Source of the DNA: Planctomycetota bacterium | Lineage (GTDB): Bacteria > Planctomycetota > UBA1135 > GCA-002686595 | Assembly: GCA_002720975.1 (NCBI GenBank) | Contig: PBIX01000102.1 | Location: 1-34,418, forward strand | Reading direction: 5' to 3' | DNA length: 34,418 bases | Shown here: positions 15,684 to 23,613 of the stretch, in pieces | How positions within the stretch are numbered: the stretch's first letter is position 1 | Layout of the letters: each line of letters opens with the position of its first letter | Position numbers and translations under genes: made by a program | Notes under the pieces: generated by a model | What the model saw: the letters and a program-made list of their open reading frames with translations, nothing else | What the model was told of the DNA's origin: nothing | Databases searched by the model: none

Positions 15684-17612
15684 CTAGGGCTCGACAGAGC
15701 CCACCATCAGCTGCGTGACGAGGGAGGCAAACCGCGAAGCGTCCACCACCGGCGACCCCTCGGCGATGAGAGCCTGCCCGTGGAGCAGCTCGGCGAACTC
15801 CACCAGGCGCGGACTCTTGGGGTCTGTCGCGTGCAGGCTTCGTAGCCCAGCCACCAGGGAATGCTCCGGGTTGATCTCCAAGGCGCGCTTGGTCACGGGA
15901 ACCTCACGACCATTGCTGCGCAACATGCGCTCCAGGTGAGCGCTCATCCCGTGCTCCTCCCCAACCAGGACGGCCACGCTGTCCTTGAGGCGACCGGTGA
16001 AGCGCACCTCACTGACGTGCTCATCCAGTGCCTTGTGGAGGGCCTCAAGCAGGTCCTTACTCTCCTCCTGCTTGGCCTCCCGCTCGGCCTTATCCTCATC
16101 CGCTTCCTGGGTTGCTCCACGATCTACAGCCCGAAGGGGCTTGCCGTCGAACTCGGTCAGACGCTGCAGCATCCATTCGTCCACAGGGTCCGTCAGGAGC
16201 AACACCTCCTCCCCACGCGCCTTGAGCGCTTCGAGGTGAGGGGAAGCCTCCAGGGTCTTGCGGTCCGGACCACAGATCACGTGAATGGCGTCCTGGTCCT
16301 TGCCCATCCTCTCCACATACTCGGCCAGTGTGGTCCAGCCATCCGAGCGGCTGGTTTGAAACAGGCAGAGCTTGGAGACGCGAGCCCCGTCGTCGTCGCC
16401 GAAGTAGATCCCCTCCTTGATCAATGCCCCAAACGCCACCCAGAAGCCCTCGTACTCGCCGCGCTCACTGGAGAGCATTGCGTCCAGGGTATCCAGCACC
16501 TTCTTGACCAGACGCTTGCGGATACGACCCACCTTCGGATTGTCCTGCACCAGTTCACGGCTCACGTTCAGGGGCAGGTCCGCAGACTCCACCACGCCGC
16601 GCACGAACCGCAGCCAGGGCGGAAGCAACTCCTCGCACTCCCGCATGATGAGCACACGTCGCACATAGAGGCTGACCCGCGAGGCCTTGCTCTCCGCCTC
16701 AAAGAGGTCCATGGGACGCTCCTTCGGCAGGTACAGGAGCGCGGTGTATTCGTGGGATCCTTCTGCACGGAAGTGGATCGTGCGTAGGGGCTCGTTCCAA
16801 TCGTGGGTCAGGTGCTGATAGAAGTCCTTGTACTCCCCTGGCTCGATCTCTTCCTTGGGCCGGGACCAGAGGGGCTGCATGGAGTTCAAGGTCTGGGTCT
16901 CCACGACCGTCTCGGTCTCGCCTTCAATATCTTCCCCCTCCTCGTCCTTCTTGGGTTGGGTACGTTCCACCTCCATCTGGATGGGATACTCCACGAAGTC
17001 GGAGTAGCGCTTGACGATTTCCCGCAGGGTCCACTCCTGACAGAAATCCTTCTCACCTTCAGCTACATCCTTGAGCCTTAGTTGAATGACCGTACCCCGA
17101 GCAGCGCCCTGTGCCGGCTCAATGCTGTACTCGCCCAGCCCCGTCGAGGACCATCGCCAGCCTTCCTCCGAACCGGCCTTCCTGGAGACCACGTTCACCT
17201 CATCTGCCACCATGAAGGCGCTGTAGAAACCCACTCCGAATTGCCCGATCAGATCCGGCGCGGCCTCAGCATCCCCGTCCTGGGTGGCTTCCAGGAAGCG
17301 TCGGGTTTCCGAACTCGCAATGCGGCCAAGGTTCTCCATCAACTCCTCGCGGTCCATGCCAATGCCGTTATCCGCCAACGTCAGAGTCTTGCTGTCAGCA
17401 TCGACGTCCAGCACGATGCCAAGGCTCTCGCCCTCTGGCATCAGGTCTGATTGGGTCAGGGACTCAAAGCGCAGCTTGTCCAGTGCATCGCTGGCATTGG
17501 AGATCAGCTCCCGCAGGAAGATCTCGCGCTGAGAATAGAGGGAGTGGACGACAAGAGAGAGGACCTGCTGGACCTCGGCCTCAAAACTCTTTGTTTCGGT
17601 CTGGGTTGTCAT
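15684..17612 (-). CDS. htpG: Molecular chaperone HtpG (Hsp90)
   Basis: Encodes 642 residues, the usual length for bacterial Hsp90, an ATP-dependent cytosolic chaperone dimer. The GHKL ATPase motifs are clear: ELISNASDALDKLRFE (about 35-50), DNGIGM (81-86), NLGRIASSET and GQFGVGFYSAFMVADEV. Middle-domain DLPLNVSRE with its Arg, and the C-terminal ALEINPEHSLV, complete the family pattern. A slightly unusual acidic, Lys-rich linker (EEGEDIEGETE) sits between the N and middle domains, where bacterial HtpG normally lacks the long eukaryotic linker. The ATG at 17612 (MTTQTETKSFEAEV) is chosen because the 14 residues added by an upstream start at 17654 are not family-like. Convergent with the class-IV aminotransferase, divergent from the metalloprotease. 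Confidence 0.96.
   Translation of the reverse strand: MTTQTETKSFEAEVQQVLSLVVHSLYSQREIFLRELISNASDALDKLRFESLTQSDLMPEGESLGIVLDVDADSKTLTLADNGIGMDREELMENLGRIASSETRRFLEATQDGDAEAAPDLIGQFGVGFYSAFMVADEVNVVSRKAGSEEGWRWSSTGLGEYSIEPAQGAARGTVIQLRLKDVAEGEKDFCQEWTLREIVKRYSDFVEYPIQMEVERTQPKKDEEGEDIEGETETVVETQTLNSMQPLWSRPKEEIEPGEYKDFYQHLTHDWNEPLRTIHFRAEGSHEYTALLYLPKERPMDLFEAESKASRVSLYVRRVLIMRECEELLPPWLRFVRGVVESADLPLNVSRELVQDNPKVGRIRKRLVKKVLDTLDAMLSSERGEYEGFWVAFGALIKEGIYFGDDDGARVSKLCLFQTSRSDGWTTLAEYVERMGKDQDAIHVICGPDRKTLEASPHLEALKARGEEVLLLTDPVDEWMLQRLTEFDGKPLRAVDRGATQEADEDKAEREAKQEESKDLLEALHKALDEHVSEVRFTGRLKDSVAVLVGEEHGMSAHLERMLRSNGREVPVTKRALEINPEHSLVAGLRSLHATDPKSPRLVEFAELLHGQALIAEGSPVVDASRFASLVTQLMVGSVEP
15687..15702. 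terminator. Hairpin at the convergent ends of the aminotransferase and htpG
   Basis: GGGCTC (15687-15692), GACA loop, GAGCCC (15697-15702) form a perfect 6-base stem. It lies in the last codons of htpG, immediately next to its stop (15684-15686) and 8 bases past the aminotransferase stop. No T-run follows. Only 4 bases separate the two convergent genes, so this is the likeliest structure for ending both transcripts. Confidence 0.35.
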
Positions 17613-17827
17613 GGATATCGATCTATGGAAAGGGGCGAATTCTGGCGCAAACATTCTCTCCGTGGAGGAGCACGCCGCAAGCCCCCGCGCGGCCCGATCT
17701 GCTCAATCTCCGGGAACTTCTTTCCCCGTAACCCCCGTCCAAGGGCCCCGGGGGCAGGCCCGCCGATCCACCCGGCCCATTCCACCGATCCGAGCTAGGC
17801 TGAGGTGGGTCCGCCCAAGCCATTCTC

Positions 17828-19219
17828 ATGATCAAGATACTCTCCTATCAGCGTGCCTACGCACGAGCAGTCCAAGCGGGGCTCCCCACCGGGGCCGCGA
17901 TTCTCGCCCTGGGACTGCTCCTACCCGCGCGCAGTGAGGGCTTCATGGTTTTCGGGGACCGATTGGATCTCACCCAGAGGGACTTCCGCATCTGGAACAA
18001 CTTCTCGGACCCCGAGGCCAACTCCAACCTGACCCCCGATCCGGACTTCCCGGGAGCGACCGGGGCGGAGCTGGCTATCTGGAAGGGCGTGGCCGAGTGG
18101 GGCTCACAACCCCATGGGTCGGGACGCACCGACCCCACCCAAGAGGAGCTCGGTTCAGGCGGGTCCAATTTCGATGCCTTTTACTCGGGGTTGGCCACAG
18201 TGCAGGGCAACACCAACGCAAACATCATCTCCCAGATCCCGGGTTCCATGTTCATCAAGGCCTATACGGAGATCCCCATCCGTGATGGCTGGCGAATTCG
18301 TTTCTACGAGGACCCTTGGGTCTGGAACGACGCCCCCGACGGAGCTCTTGTTGGAGGATCGGACGCCTGGGATCTTCAGGGGGTTGCCTGCCACGAGTAC
18401 GGTCATGCCCTCGGCTTGGATCACAGCACCGTACCCGGCGCGACGATGCATGGCTCCTCACCGCCTGATGGCGGTGTAGGCATGCGCTCCATCGAGGCCG
18501 ACGATATCGCAGGAGTTCAGTCCATCTATGGCATACGCTCCGCCACCAAGGTGCATATCCAGAACTATGAGCTCATCCCCGGAGGCATCCGCATCCGAGG
18601 CAGCGGTTTTCACCCGACGAACAACCAGATCTGGTTCACCCATTCTTCGCCCACAACGGGCTCAGATGGAACGCCCGTGCGCGTCATGGGCGTCCCCTCC
18701 GGCGGTGGAGGCACACGCATCTTTGTAACCCCACCCTCCCTGGCTGGTCAGGGCGACCTGATGGTCCGCCGACCGGGACGAGATCCGGAGGACCTCTCCA
18801 ATGCCTTCCCCTTTGATCCCAACTCGCCCCTCCTGAGCGCGCCTCTGAGCTATGGCTCTGGCAAGGTGGGCAGTACGGGCCTCCAAGCAAGCCTGAGCTG
18901 GGACAGCCTGCCCAGCCAGACGGCGGGAAGCTTCCGACTGTCCTGCCTTACCGGAATAGCCGGCGGGGTCCCGGCCATCCTGTTCAGCGGCCCGCATCGT
19001 GCAAACCTACCAGCACTCGGCGGCACATTGCTCGTCGCCCGCCCCCTGGCACGTGAGCAGGTACTGCAGTTGGATTTCTTTGGCTCGGCCACCATGTCGG
19101 TACCCGTGCCCGCGGGGATGGTTGGCCTTACCCGCTACTACCAGCTCTGGTTCAAGGACGCCGGGTCCAGTTTCGGGTCAGGGTTGACCAACGCAGTACA
19201 GGTGACCTTCCTGCCCTAG
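17828..19219 (+). CDS. Secreted matrixin-type zinc metalloprotease
   Basis: Encodes 463 residues with a signal peptide (VQAGLPTGAAILALGLLL, cleavage near ARS-EG). The catalytic zinc site is HEYGHALGLDH (about 189-199), the HExxHxxGxxH form of metzincins (matrixins, M10), with a Met-turn candidate in ATMHGSS (about 206) and DDIAGVQSIYG closing the domain. A region resembling an IPT/TIG Ig-like fold follows (about 245-320: GIRIRGSGF, LVVR-like DLMVRRPG). A module ending GLTNAVQVTFLP shares its pattern with the tails of 9747-12113 and 12138-13946. The N-terminal propeptide is short and no cysteine switch is visible. It would cleave extracellular proteins. It diverges from htpG and converges on the cluster 19242-22465. 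Confidence 0.85.
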   Translation: MIKILSYQRAYARAVQAGLPTGAAILALGLLLPARSEGFMVFGDRLDLTQRDFRIWNNFSDPEANSNLTPDPDFPGATGAELAIWKGVAEWGSQPHGSGRTDPTQEELGSGGSNFDAFYSGLATVQGNTNANIISQIPGSMFIKAYTEIPIRDGWRIRFYEDPWVWNDAPDGALVGGSDAWDLQGVACHEYGHALGLDHSTVPGATMHGSSPPDGGVGMRSIEADDIAGVQSIYGIRSATKVHIQNYELIPGGIRIRGSGFHPTNNQIWFTHSSPTTGSDGTPVRVMGVPSGGGGTRIFVTPPSLAGQGDLMVRRPGRDPEDLSNAFPFDPNSPLLSAPLSYGSGKVGSTGLQASLSWDSLPSQTAGSFRLSCLTGIAGGVPAILFSGPHRANLPALGGTLLVARPLAREQVLQLDFFGSATMSVPVPAGMVGLTRYYQLWFKDAGSSFGSGLTNAVQVTFLP

Positions 19220-19223
19220 TGTC

Positions 19224-19240
19224 TCGGCAACGGCCGCCGA
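19224..19240. terminator. Small hairpin between convergent genes
   Basis: TCGGC (19224-19228) pairs with GCCGA (19236-19240) across a 7-base loop, right between the stops of the metalloprotease (19219) and the convergent gene (19242). It has no T-run and only a 5-base stem, so the terminator call is weak. Confidence 0.3.
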
Positions 19241-19241
19241 A

Positions 19242-20330
19242 CTACTTTGGGGGAGCCGCCTTGGAGGCCTTGGCGGGAGTATTGCTGAATACCGCCTCGA
19301 GTCGGCCCGAGAGCTGAACGGTCTCCGAATAGGTGCCCCCCAAACCGGTAACCTCTATCTCTGTGCGGAATAGTTCCCGACCGCCAAAGCGGAAGGACTT
19401 CATACGGCCCGCATTCAGGTCCCAGAGCAGGGTACCCGTACCCGTAAGCTCCAAGAGCTGCTTCCCTGAAGTGCTGTCGATCCCCACCTCCTCCTCACGC
19501 TTGAGGCGATTCGCCCGGGAGAACTCGGTGATATCCGCCAGGAAACGCACATCCTCCACAGTAACGTCCACCTGGGCCACATCCTCCGTGACGGCGACAA
19601 GGCGCGCGGTCACCGTCCCGCTCACTCTCCCACGGATGCAATGAAAGAGACTGCCGGCGACGCCCATTTGTAGCGTGCGGGTCAGGACACGGTCCGTCCC
19701 TTTCCGCGTCTGGTACTGGGGTGCGCCACTCGGGGCCAACACACTGCGAAGCAGGAGGGGGTCGATGGTCCACTTCTGGTTCAGCGCCACTGGACCAGGG
19801 GGCAATAAAACAACGCAGGGCAGATCGGCCGGCATCTTGGCCAACCAGGCCTCGCGCGCCTCGGAGCCTTCGTAGTAGCGCCCGTAGACCTGCTCTGCGG
19901 GCGCCCATGTGTAGACCATTCGCAGGGACTCAACCCCCCCATCCAGAGCGATCGCATTGGCAGACGCCCCCTCCTGCAGGTGGTCCTGATTGGCGGATAC
20001 CTTGCTCTCCAGAATCTCGCGGCGGAAGCGCTGAACGCGCCCCGCATCCACGGCATCAAACCGGTCGACGAATCGCATTCGGTTGTCCGTCGAGAGACGC
20101 GTGCGTACCTGGACCTGCTGCGGCGGTTGGTCACCCTCTTGCCGGACAAGTGAGTCGAGACCAAGCAGGTGCTTTGCTTGGAAATCCCGATGCCAGGCTT
20201 CACCGGCCACGGGCTTCGGCGAAAGGTCAAAGGTCTCCGGAGCCTCTTGGCCAGGACAGTCCTGGGATCCACCGAAGATGAAACCTCCCAGAATCAGAAA
20301 GCGGATGCAGCGTGTCATGGAAGGGCTCAT
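19242..20330 (-). CDS. Exported protein of unknown function
   Basis: Encodes 362 residues. The N-terminus MTRCIRFLILGGFIFGGS is a signal sequence, with cleavage near residues 25-30. The start at ATG 20330 is supported by a 4-base overlap (ATGA) with the stop of the upstream MORN-like gene; an ATG at 20318 is an alternative. The mature protein shows mixed beta/alpha composition, including EQVYGRYYEGSEAREAWLAK, GPVALNQKWTIDP and GTGTLLWDLNAGRMKSFRF. The last pattern, strands followed by W-D-x-x-x-G-R-M-x-x, recalls exported beta-barrel or lipocalin-like proteins of unknown function (DUF6263-like, unverified). It ends in a low-complexity tail AKASKAAPPK. Translation is coupled to the repeat-protein gene, so it probably works with it. 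Confidence 0.7.
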   Translation of the reverse strand: MSPSMTRCIRFLILGGFIFGGSQDCPGQEAPETFDLSPKPVAGEAWHRDFQAKHLLGLDSLVRQEGDQPPQQVQVRTRLSTDNRMRFVDRFDAVDAGRVQRFRREILESKVSANQDHLQEGASANAIALDGGVESLRMVYTWAPAEQVYGRYYEGSEAREAWLAKMPADLPCVVLLPPGPVALNQKWTIDPLLLRSVLAPSGAPQYQTRKGTDRVLTRTLQMGVAGSLFHCIRGRVSGTVTARLVAVTEDVAQVDVTVEDVRFLADITEFSRANRLKREEEVGIDSTSGKQLLELTGTGTLLWDLNAGRMKSFRFGGRELFRTEIEVTGLGGTYSETVQLSGRLEAVFSNTPAKASKAAPPK

Positions 20331-21301
20331 AGATCTTTGGTTCCGCGGGTGTAAGTGCCGCTCAATTCTGCGTCAGGCCGTCCGTCCTTGTCCCAAGCCA
20401 GCCACTTGCCGTGCCACTTGCCATCCAAGATGGAGCCTTGGGCCTTCTTTTGGCCACTGGGCCACCAGCGGGTCCACGCCCCCTGCGCGACACCAGCGAC
20501 GAAGCCGCCATCGAATTTCTTTCCGCCGGTGGGATAGTAGCCCTCCCATTGACCGGATTGCTCATCATCCTTGTAGTCACCCCGAGCCTCATCTGAGCCA
20601 TCCTGCGTATAGAAGCGCCAGAGCCCATTGCGCTCATCGGCAGTGCAGGGGCCCGTTGCCCGGACCTTGCCGTTGGCGTGGTACTCCACCCACACTCCGG
20701 TCTTGCGTCCATTGGCGTAGGCCCCTTCTTCTTGCAGGCTGCGCCGCATAGGAACGGGCGAACCCGGTTCACGCTCCGCGTCAGTGTCAGGAAGCTCTCG
20801 GTAGATGGAGGCCGGCCCGGTCTGCTGCCCGGCAACCCAGGTCAGGATGGACTTGCACTTGCCGGACTTGAAGAAGCGCTCCTGCTCGCCATGCAAGCGC
20901 CCCCGAGACCAGTTCGCCTTCGAGATCAACTCACCCCCAAGACCATACATGCTGAACAACCCGTGGCGCTGGTCATTCAGAAACACGCCCGCCATCCGTT
21001 TGATGCCATCTGGACGCCAGAAAGTCCAATCCCCTTCCCTGAGGTAGTCCTTGAAGCTGCCACGGTAAGCCAACTCACCGGTGGGATGCCAGGCAGTCCA
21101 CTCCCCCACACGGCGTCCGGCTTGAATACGGCCCATGCGGGCCTTGGAGCCGTCTACATGGAAGAGAGTGACTACCTCCCCTCCTTCGTCGTCCTGCGCC
21201 ATGGGGCAAGCCTCGGCAGGCCGTGAAGGCCCCAGAACTGCGACTGTGGCGACGAGCAAGAGAGACATCCAGGGCGCAGAAATAAAGACAGAGGAGTGCA
21301 T
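20327..21301 (-). CDS. Exported YwqK/MORN-like repeat protein
   Basis: Encodes 324 residues with a signal peptide (MSLLLVATVAVLGPSRPAEA). The rest is a chain of MORN_2/YwqK-type repeats of about 22-24 residues: EWTAWHPTGELAYRGSFKD, DWTFWRPDGIKRMAGVF, HGLFSMYGLGGELISKANW, VWVEYHANGKVRATGPC, LWRFYTQDGSDEARGDYKD, QWEGYYPTGGKKFDGGF and AWTRWWPSGQKKAQGSI. The unit is G-x-W-x-x-[WYF]-[YWH]-x-x-[GD]-x-x. These repeats stack as beta-hairpins and are found in proteins of many unrelated functions, so none is assigned. The start is ATG 21301, 9 bases after the stop of the upstream paralogue. The stop overlaps the start of 19242-20330. Confidence 0.82.
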   Translation of the reverse strand: MHSSVFISAPWMSLLLVATVAVLGPSRPAEACPMAQDDEGGEVVTLFHVDGSKARMGRIQAGRRVGEWTAWHPTGELAYRGSFKDYLREGDWTFWRPDGIKRMAGVFLNDQRHGLFSMYGLGGELISKANWSRGRLHGEQERFFKSGKCKSILTWVAGQQTGPASIYRELPDTDAEREPGSPVPMRRSLQEEGAYANGRKTGVWVEYHANGKVRATGPCTADERNGLWRFYTQDGSDEARGDYKDDEQSGQWEGYYPTGGKKFDGGFVAGVAQGAWTRWWPSGQKKAQGSILDGKWHGKWLAWDKDGRPDAELSGTYTRGTKDL

Positions 21302-21310
21302 GGTTAAGAC

Positions 21311-22465
21311 TCAATCGGGGTGAGAGTCGGCCGGAATGGGGTCATCGGGAATCTTCTGGTCATCCTTGTAGCTCCCACTCCATACCAGATTGGGCGATCC
21401 GTCGGGCCGTTGATAGATCCAGTTTCCTTCGCGCTTGCCGTCCAGGAGCGACCCTCTCGACTGCAAGACTCCGTCGGGGTACCAGGATTCGCTCAGGCCG
21501 TCGAGGATCCCACGGCGATGCTCCACAGAGGAGATTTTCTGTCCCTCAGCCACAAAAGTGGCCTCCACCCCCTCCTTGAACCCATCCTGAAATTCACAGG
21601 AAGTCGCGAGCTGACCATTGGGGTGGAAGGTCTCCCACAAGCCGCTACGTCGGCCCCTGTCGAGCGAGCCCTTGGCCTGAACGACGTCTGAGCCGAGGTG
21701 ATAACGAATCGTGGGCCCATGCAGGACACCGGCCTCATAGGTCTCGTCCAATACCGGGAAGCTGAGTCCCGGAGAATTGGCGTCTCGTGGATCCTCACCC
21801 TCAGCTCGCACCCACGTGCGACGCGCCCCATGCAAGAGGCCCGCCTCGAAGTGCTCCTCCTGGGAGAGCACGCCGCCAGCGAGATACTCCTTCCATACCC
21901 CCTGGGGGACACCTGCGGAGTACTGATACTCGTACTGTAGGTCTCCACCCTTGTGGTATTGACGGTAGGTCCCATCGCGCTGACCGTCGACGCTTACGCC
22001 ATCCCAACGTAGAAGGCCCGAAGGAAACCAGCAGCGGAAGACACCTTGCTGCACGCCATCGCGCCAGTATTGCATGCTCTTCAGCGTCCCATTGGGGAAG
22101 TAGAGCCACTCGGGACCATGAAGGGACTCGTGTACAGGGGGGCCTGGAAAGTAGTAGGCGACGCGCCGCACCGCACCATCGGGAAAGCTGGCCGTGACGC
22201 GGACGATCTCGGCCCCCTCGAAGAAATCCTGCTCCCCCCAGGCTTCGGGGCGCGAACGGTCCAGCACCTCCGGGGCGGGGTTCTCCACGACCACCTCCTG
22301 CGAGCTCACCTCGGCAATATCGGGTTCAGCAGACTCAGGCTCATGCCCAGCACTCTGCCCGCACGAACCCAGGAGGCCACAGATTCCAACAACCAAGGGC
22401 AATGTCCACGACCGCGGGCACAGCAAGCGAGGGGTCGACCCAGGGATGGCACGGTATCTGGACAT
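21311..22465 (-). CDS. YwqK/MORN-like repeat lipoprotein
   Basis: Encodes 384 residues with a lipoprotein signal: basic MSRYR...CPRSW, hydrophobic LPLVVGICGLL, lipobox LGSC at about residue 32-35. An acidic spacer (SAEPDIAEVSSQE) precedes about nine YwqK/MORN-type repeats such as EWLYFPNGTLKSMQYW, VFRCWFPSGLLRWDG, TYRQYHKGGDLQYEYQY, LWETFHPNGQLATSCEF, LSESWYPDGVLQSRGSL and NWIYQRPDGSPNLVWSG. It is a paralogue of the downstream gene 20327-21301 but is lipid-anchored rather than free. It heads a tightly spaced cluster (9-base gap, then a 4-base overlap), so one operon of three is likely. A palindrome and repeated CCGGGTTGG motifs lie upstream. Confidence 0.84.
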   Translation of the reverse strand: MSRYRAIPGSTPRLLCPRSWTLPLVVGICGLLGSCGQSAGHEPESAEPDIAEVSSQEVVVENPAPEVLDRSRPEAWGEQDFFEGAEIVRVTASFPDGAVRRVAYYFPGPPVHESLHGPEWLYFPNGTLKSMQYWRDGVQQGVFRCWFPSGLLRWDGVSVDGQRDGTYRQYHKGGDLQYEYQYSAGVPQGVWKEYLAGGVLSQEEHFEAGLLHGARRTWVRAEGEDPRDANSPGLSFPVLDETYEAGVLHGPTIRYHLGSDVVQAKGSLDRGRRSGLWETFHPNGQLATSCEFQDGFKEGVEATFVAEGQKISSVEHRRGILDGLSESWYPDGVLQSRGSLLDGKREGNWIYQRPDGSPNLVWSGSYKDDQKIPDDPIPADSHPD

Positions 22466-22612
22466 GAGGGAACTCTACGGACGCCAAGGCCCACAGGTTG
22501 GGATTCTCTCGCCTTCCATGCCAGCCTGCATCAAAATCTACAGGACGATGGCCGGGGTTGCCCCCCCTTTCGGCAGGACACCCCCCGGGTTGGGGTGGCC
22601 CAGCGAGCCGCG

Positions 22613-22632
22613 TCCGGGTTGGACAACCCGGA
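22613..22632. promoter_or_regulatory. Perfect palindrome upstream of the MORN-like repeat operon
   Basis: TCCGGGTT (22613-22620), loop GGAC, AACCCGGA (22625-22632). The inverted repeat is perfect over 20 bases. It lies 147 bases upstream of the ATG at 22465, and on the same strand 103 bases after the DUF72 stop, in a 269-base gap. A dyad operator and a terminator hairpin (no T-run) are both possible. Half-site copies CCGGGTTGG (22585-22593), CCGGGGTTG (22552-22560) and CGGGTTG (22692-22698) surround it, which favours a protein-binding site. Confidence 0.45.
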
Positions 22633-22734
22633 GGCGGTTCTCCCCGTTCCGACATCGAATGATGGTCGCGGCCCGCCGAGCATCGTTCAGACGGGTTGTG
22701 GAGGCAACTTGTTCCGTCTACCCCTCAGACCACC

Positions 22735-23613
22735 TCAGAGGGGCCCTAGGGGCAACTGGCCCTGCCTCATGCCCCCCCCGCCCCCTGACTCCATGCCCAG
22801 CAGGCCCGCCAGCTCACGGACCGTAGCCGGTCCATGCCCAGCGTAGTGATTGTTGGCATAGGCAAAGTGCTCCCCTGGGCCAGCTACGACGGGTCTCAGG
22901 AAATCAGCCCAGCGCACAAGCTCCGGCCCCTTGTCCAGTACGAGGTGGGAGAAGGTCCTTGTCAGAGCGTCTGTCGCCTTCCGATCCCCAATCAAGCGGG
23001 TATAGGTGAAGTCTGCCGTTCTGAGCTCAAGGCCGTCGGGCCACTCCCAGGGGTGCGGCATGTACGGAAGGTCGGCCCAGACCCAGGCCGCCCGATGCTC
23101 CCTCAGCATCTCAAGCATGGGTTCGTCCACCCATTGGCGATTGCGAATCTCCACCGCATAACGATAGTCACCTGGCAGCCCGGTCAGAAAATGGTCCAGC
23201 CGCTCCAAGAACGGCCCTCTTTCAGCAAACGCAGAACGGTTGAAGTAGGGGAACTGAATGAGCAGCGGCCCCAACTTGGCCCCCATGAGCTGCATGCGCT
23301 CGAGAAAGAGGTCACAGCTGGCACGTGCCTCAGGGCCATCCATGATTGCCGCAGGATCAGGGCTGGGGCCGGCACCCGCGTGGACGATGGCACGCGGAAA
23401 CTTGGCGCACATGGTGAACCCGTTGGGCGTTCGCTCCTCCCAGCCCCGTACCGCCTGGGCGCTTGGAACGCGATAGTAGGTATTGTCAGCCTCCACAGCG
23501 CCGAAGTGCGAAGCGTAGTGCTCCAGAAATCTTCGGGGCGGTGTCCCACGCGGATAGAACGTCCCCACCCAGCCCTTCTCCCCCCAGCTGGATGTCCCCA
23601 ACCTCAGGCCCAC
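22735..23613 (-). CDS. DUF72 family protein
   Basis: Encodes 292 residues of the DUF72/YecE family, TIM-barrel proteins of uncertain biochemical role. Family hallmarks seen are LGTSSWGEKGWVGTFYP at the N-terminus, HFGAVEADNTYYRVPS, NGFTMCAKFPR, LGPLLIQFPYFNRS, YRYAVEIRNRQWV, WVWADLP, ADFTYTRLIGDR and HFAYANNHYAGHGPATV near the C-terminus. The start is GTG 23613, with GGGGAG 9 bases upstream. The last 15 residues are Gly-rich and not conserved. A long non-coding stretch precedes it, so its promoter probably lies there. It is cytoplasmic by sequence. Confidence 0.9.
   Translation of the reverse strand: MGLRLGTSSWGEKGWVGTFYPRGTPPRRFLEHYASHFGAVEADNTYYRVPSAQAVRGWEERTPNGFTMCAKFPRAIVHAGAGPSPDPAAIMDGPEARASCDLFLERMQLMGAKLGPLLIQFPYFNRSAFAERGPFLERLDHFLTGLPGDYRYAVEIRNRQWVDEPMLEMLREHRAAWVWADLPYMPHPWEWPDGLELRTADFTYTRLIGDRKATDALTRTFSHLVLDKGPELVRWADFLRPVVAGPGEHFAYANNHYAGHGPATVRELAGLLGMESGGGGGMRQGQLPLGPL

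Noticed and set aside
15861-16787. 308-codon plus-strand open frame
   Set aside because: Antisense to htpG, whose motifs are unambiguous.
17613-17654. Upstream start for htpG
   Set aside because: The added residues (MFAPEFAPFHRSIS) do not belong to the HtpG family N-terminus; ATG 17612 matches its usual start.
17612-17680. TTGCGC-N17-CATAGA as the htpG promoter, or a sigma-32/CIRCE element
   Set aside because: The -10 match is poor and would leave almost no leader; no CIRCE inverted repeat or CTTGAAA/CCCCAT pair was found.
20083-20751. 222-codon plus-strand open frame
   Set aside because: Crosses the junction of two minus-strand genes; Arg/Pro/Cys-rich composition typical of GC-rich antisense frames.
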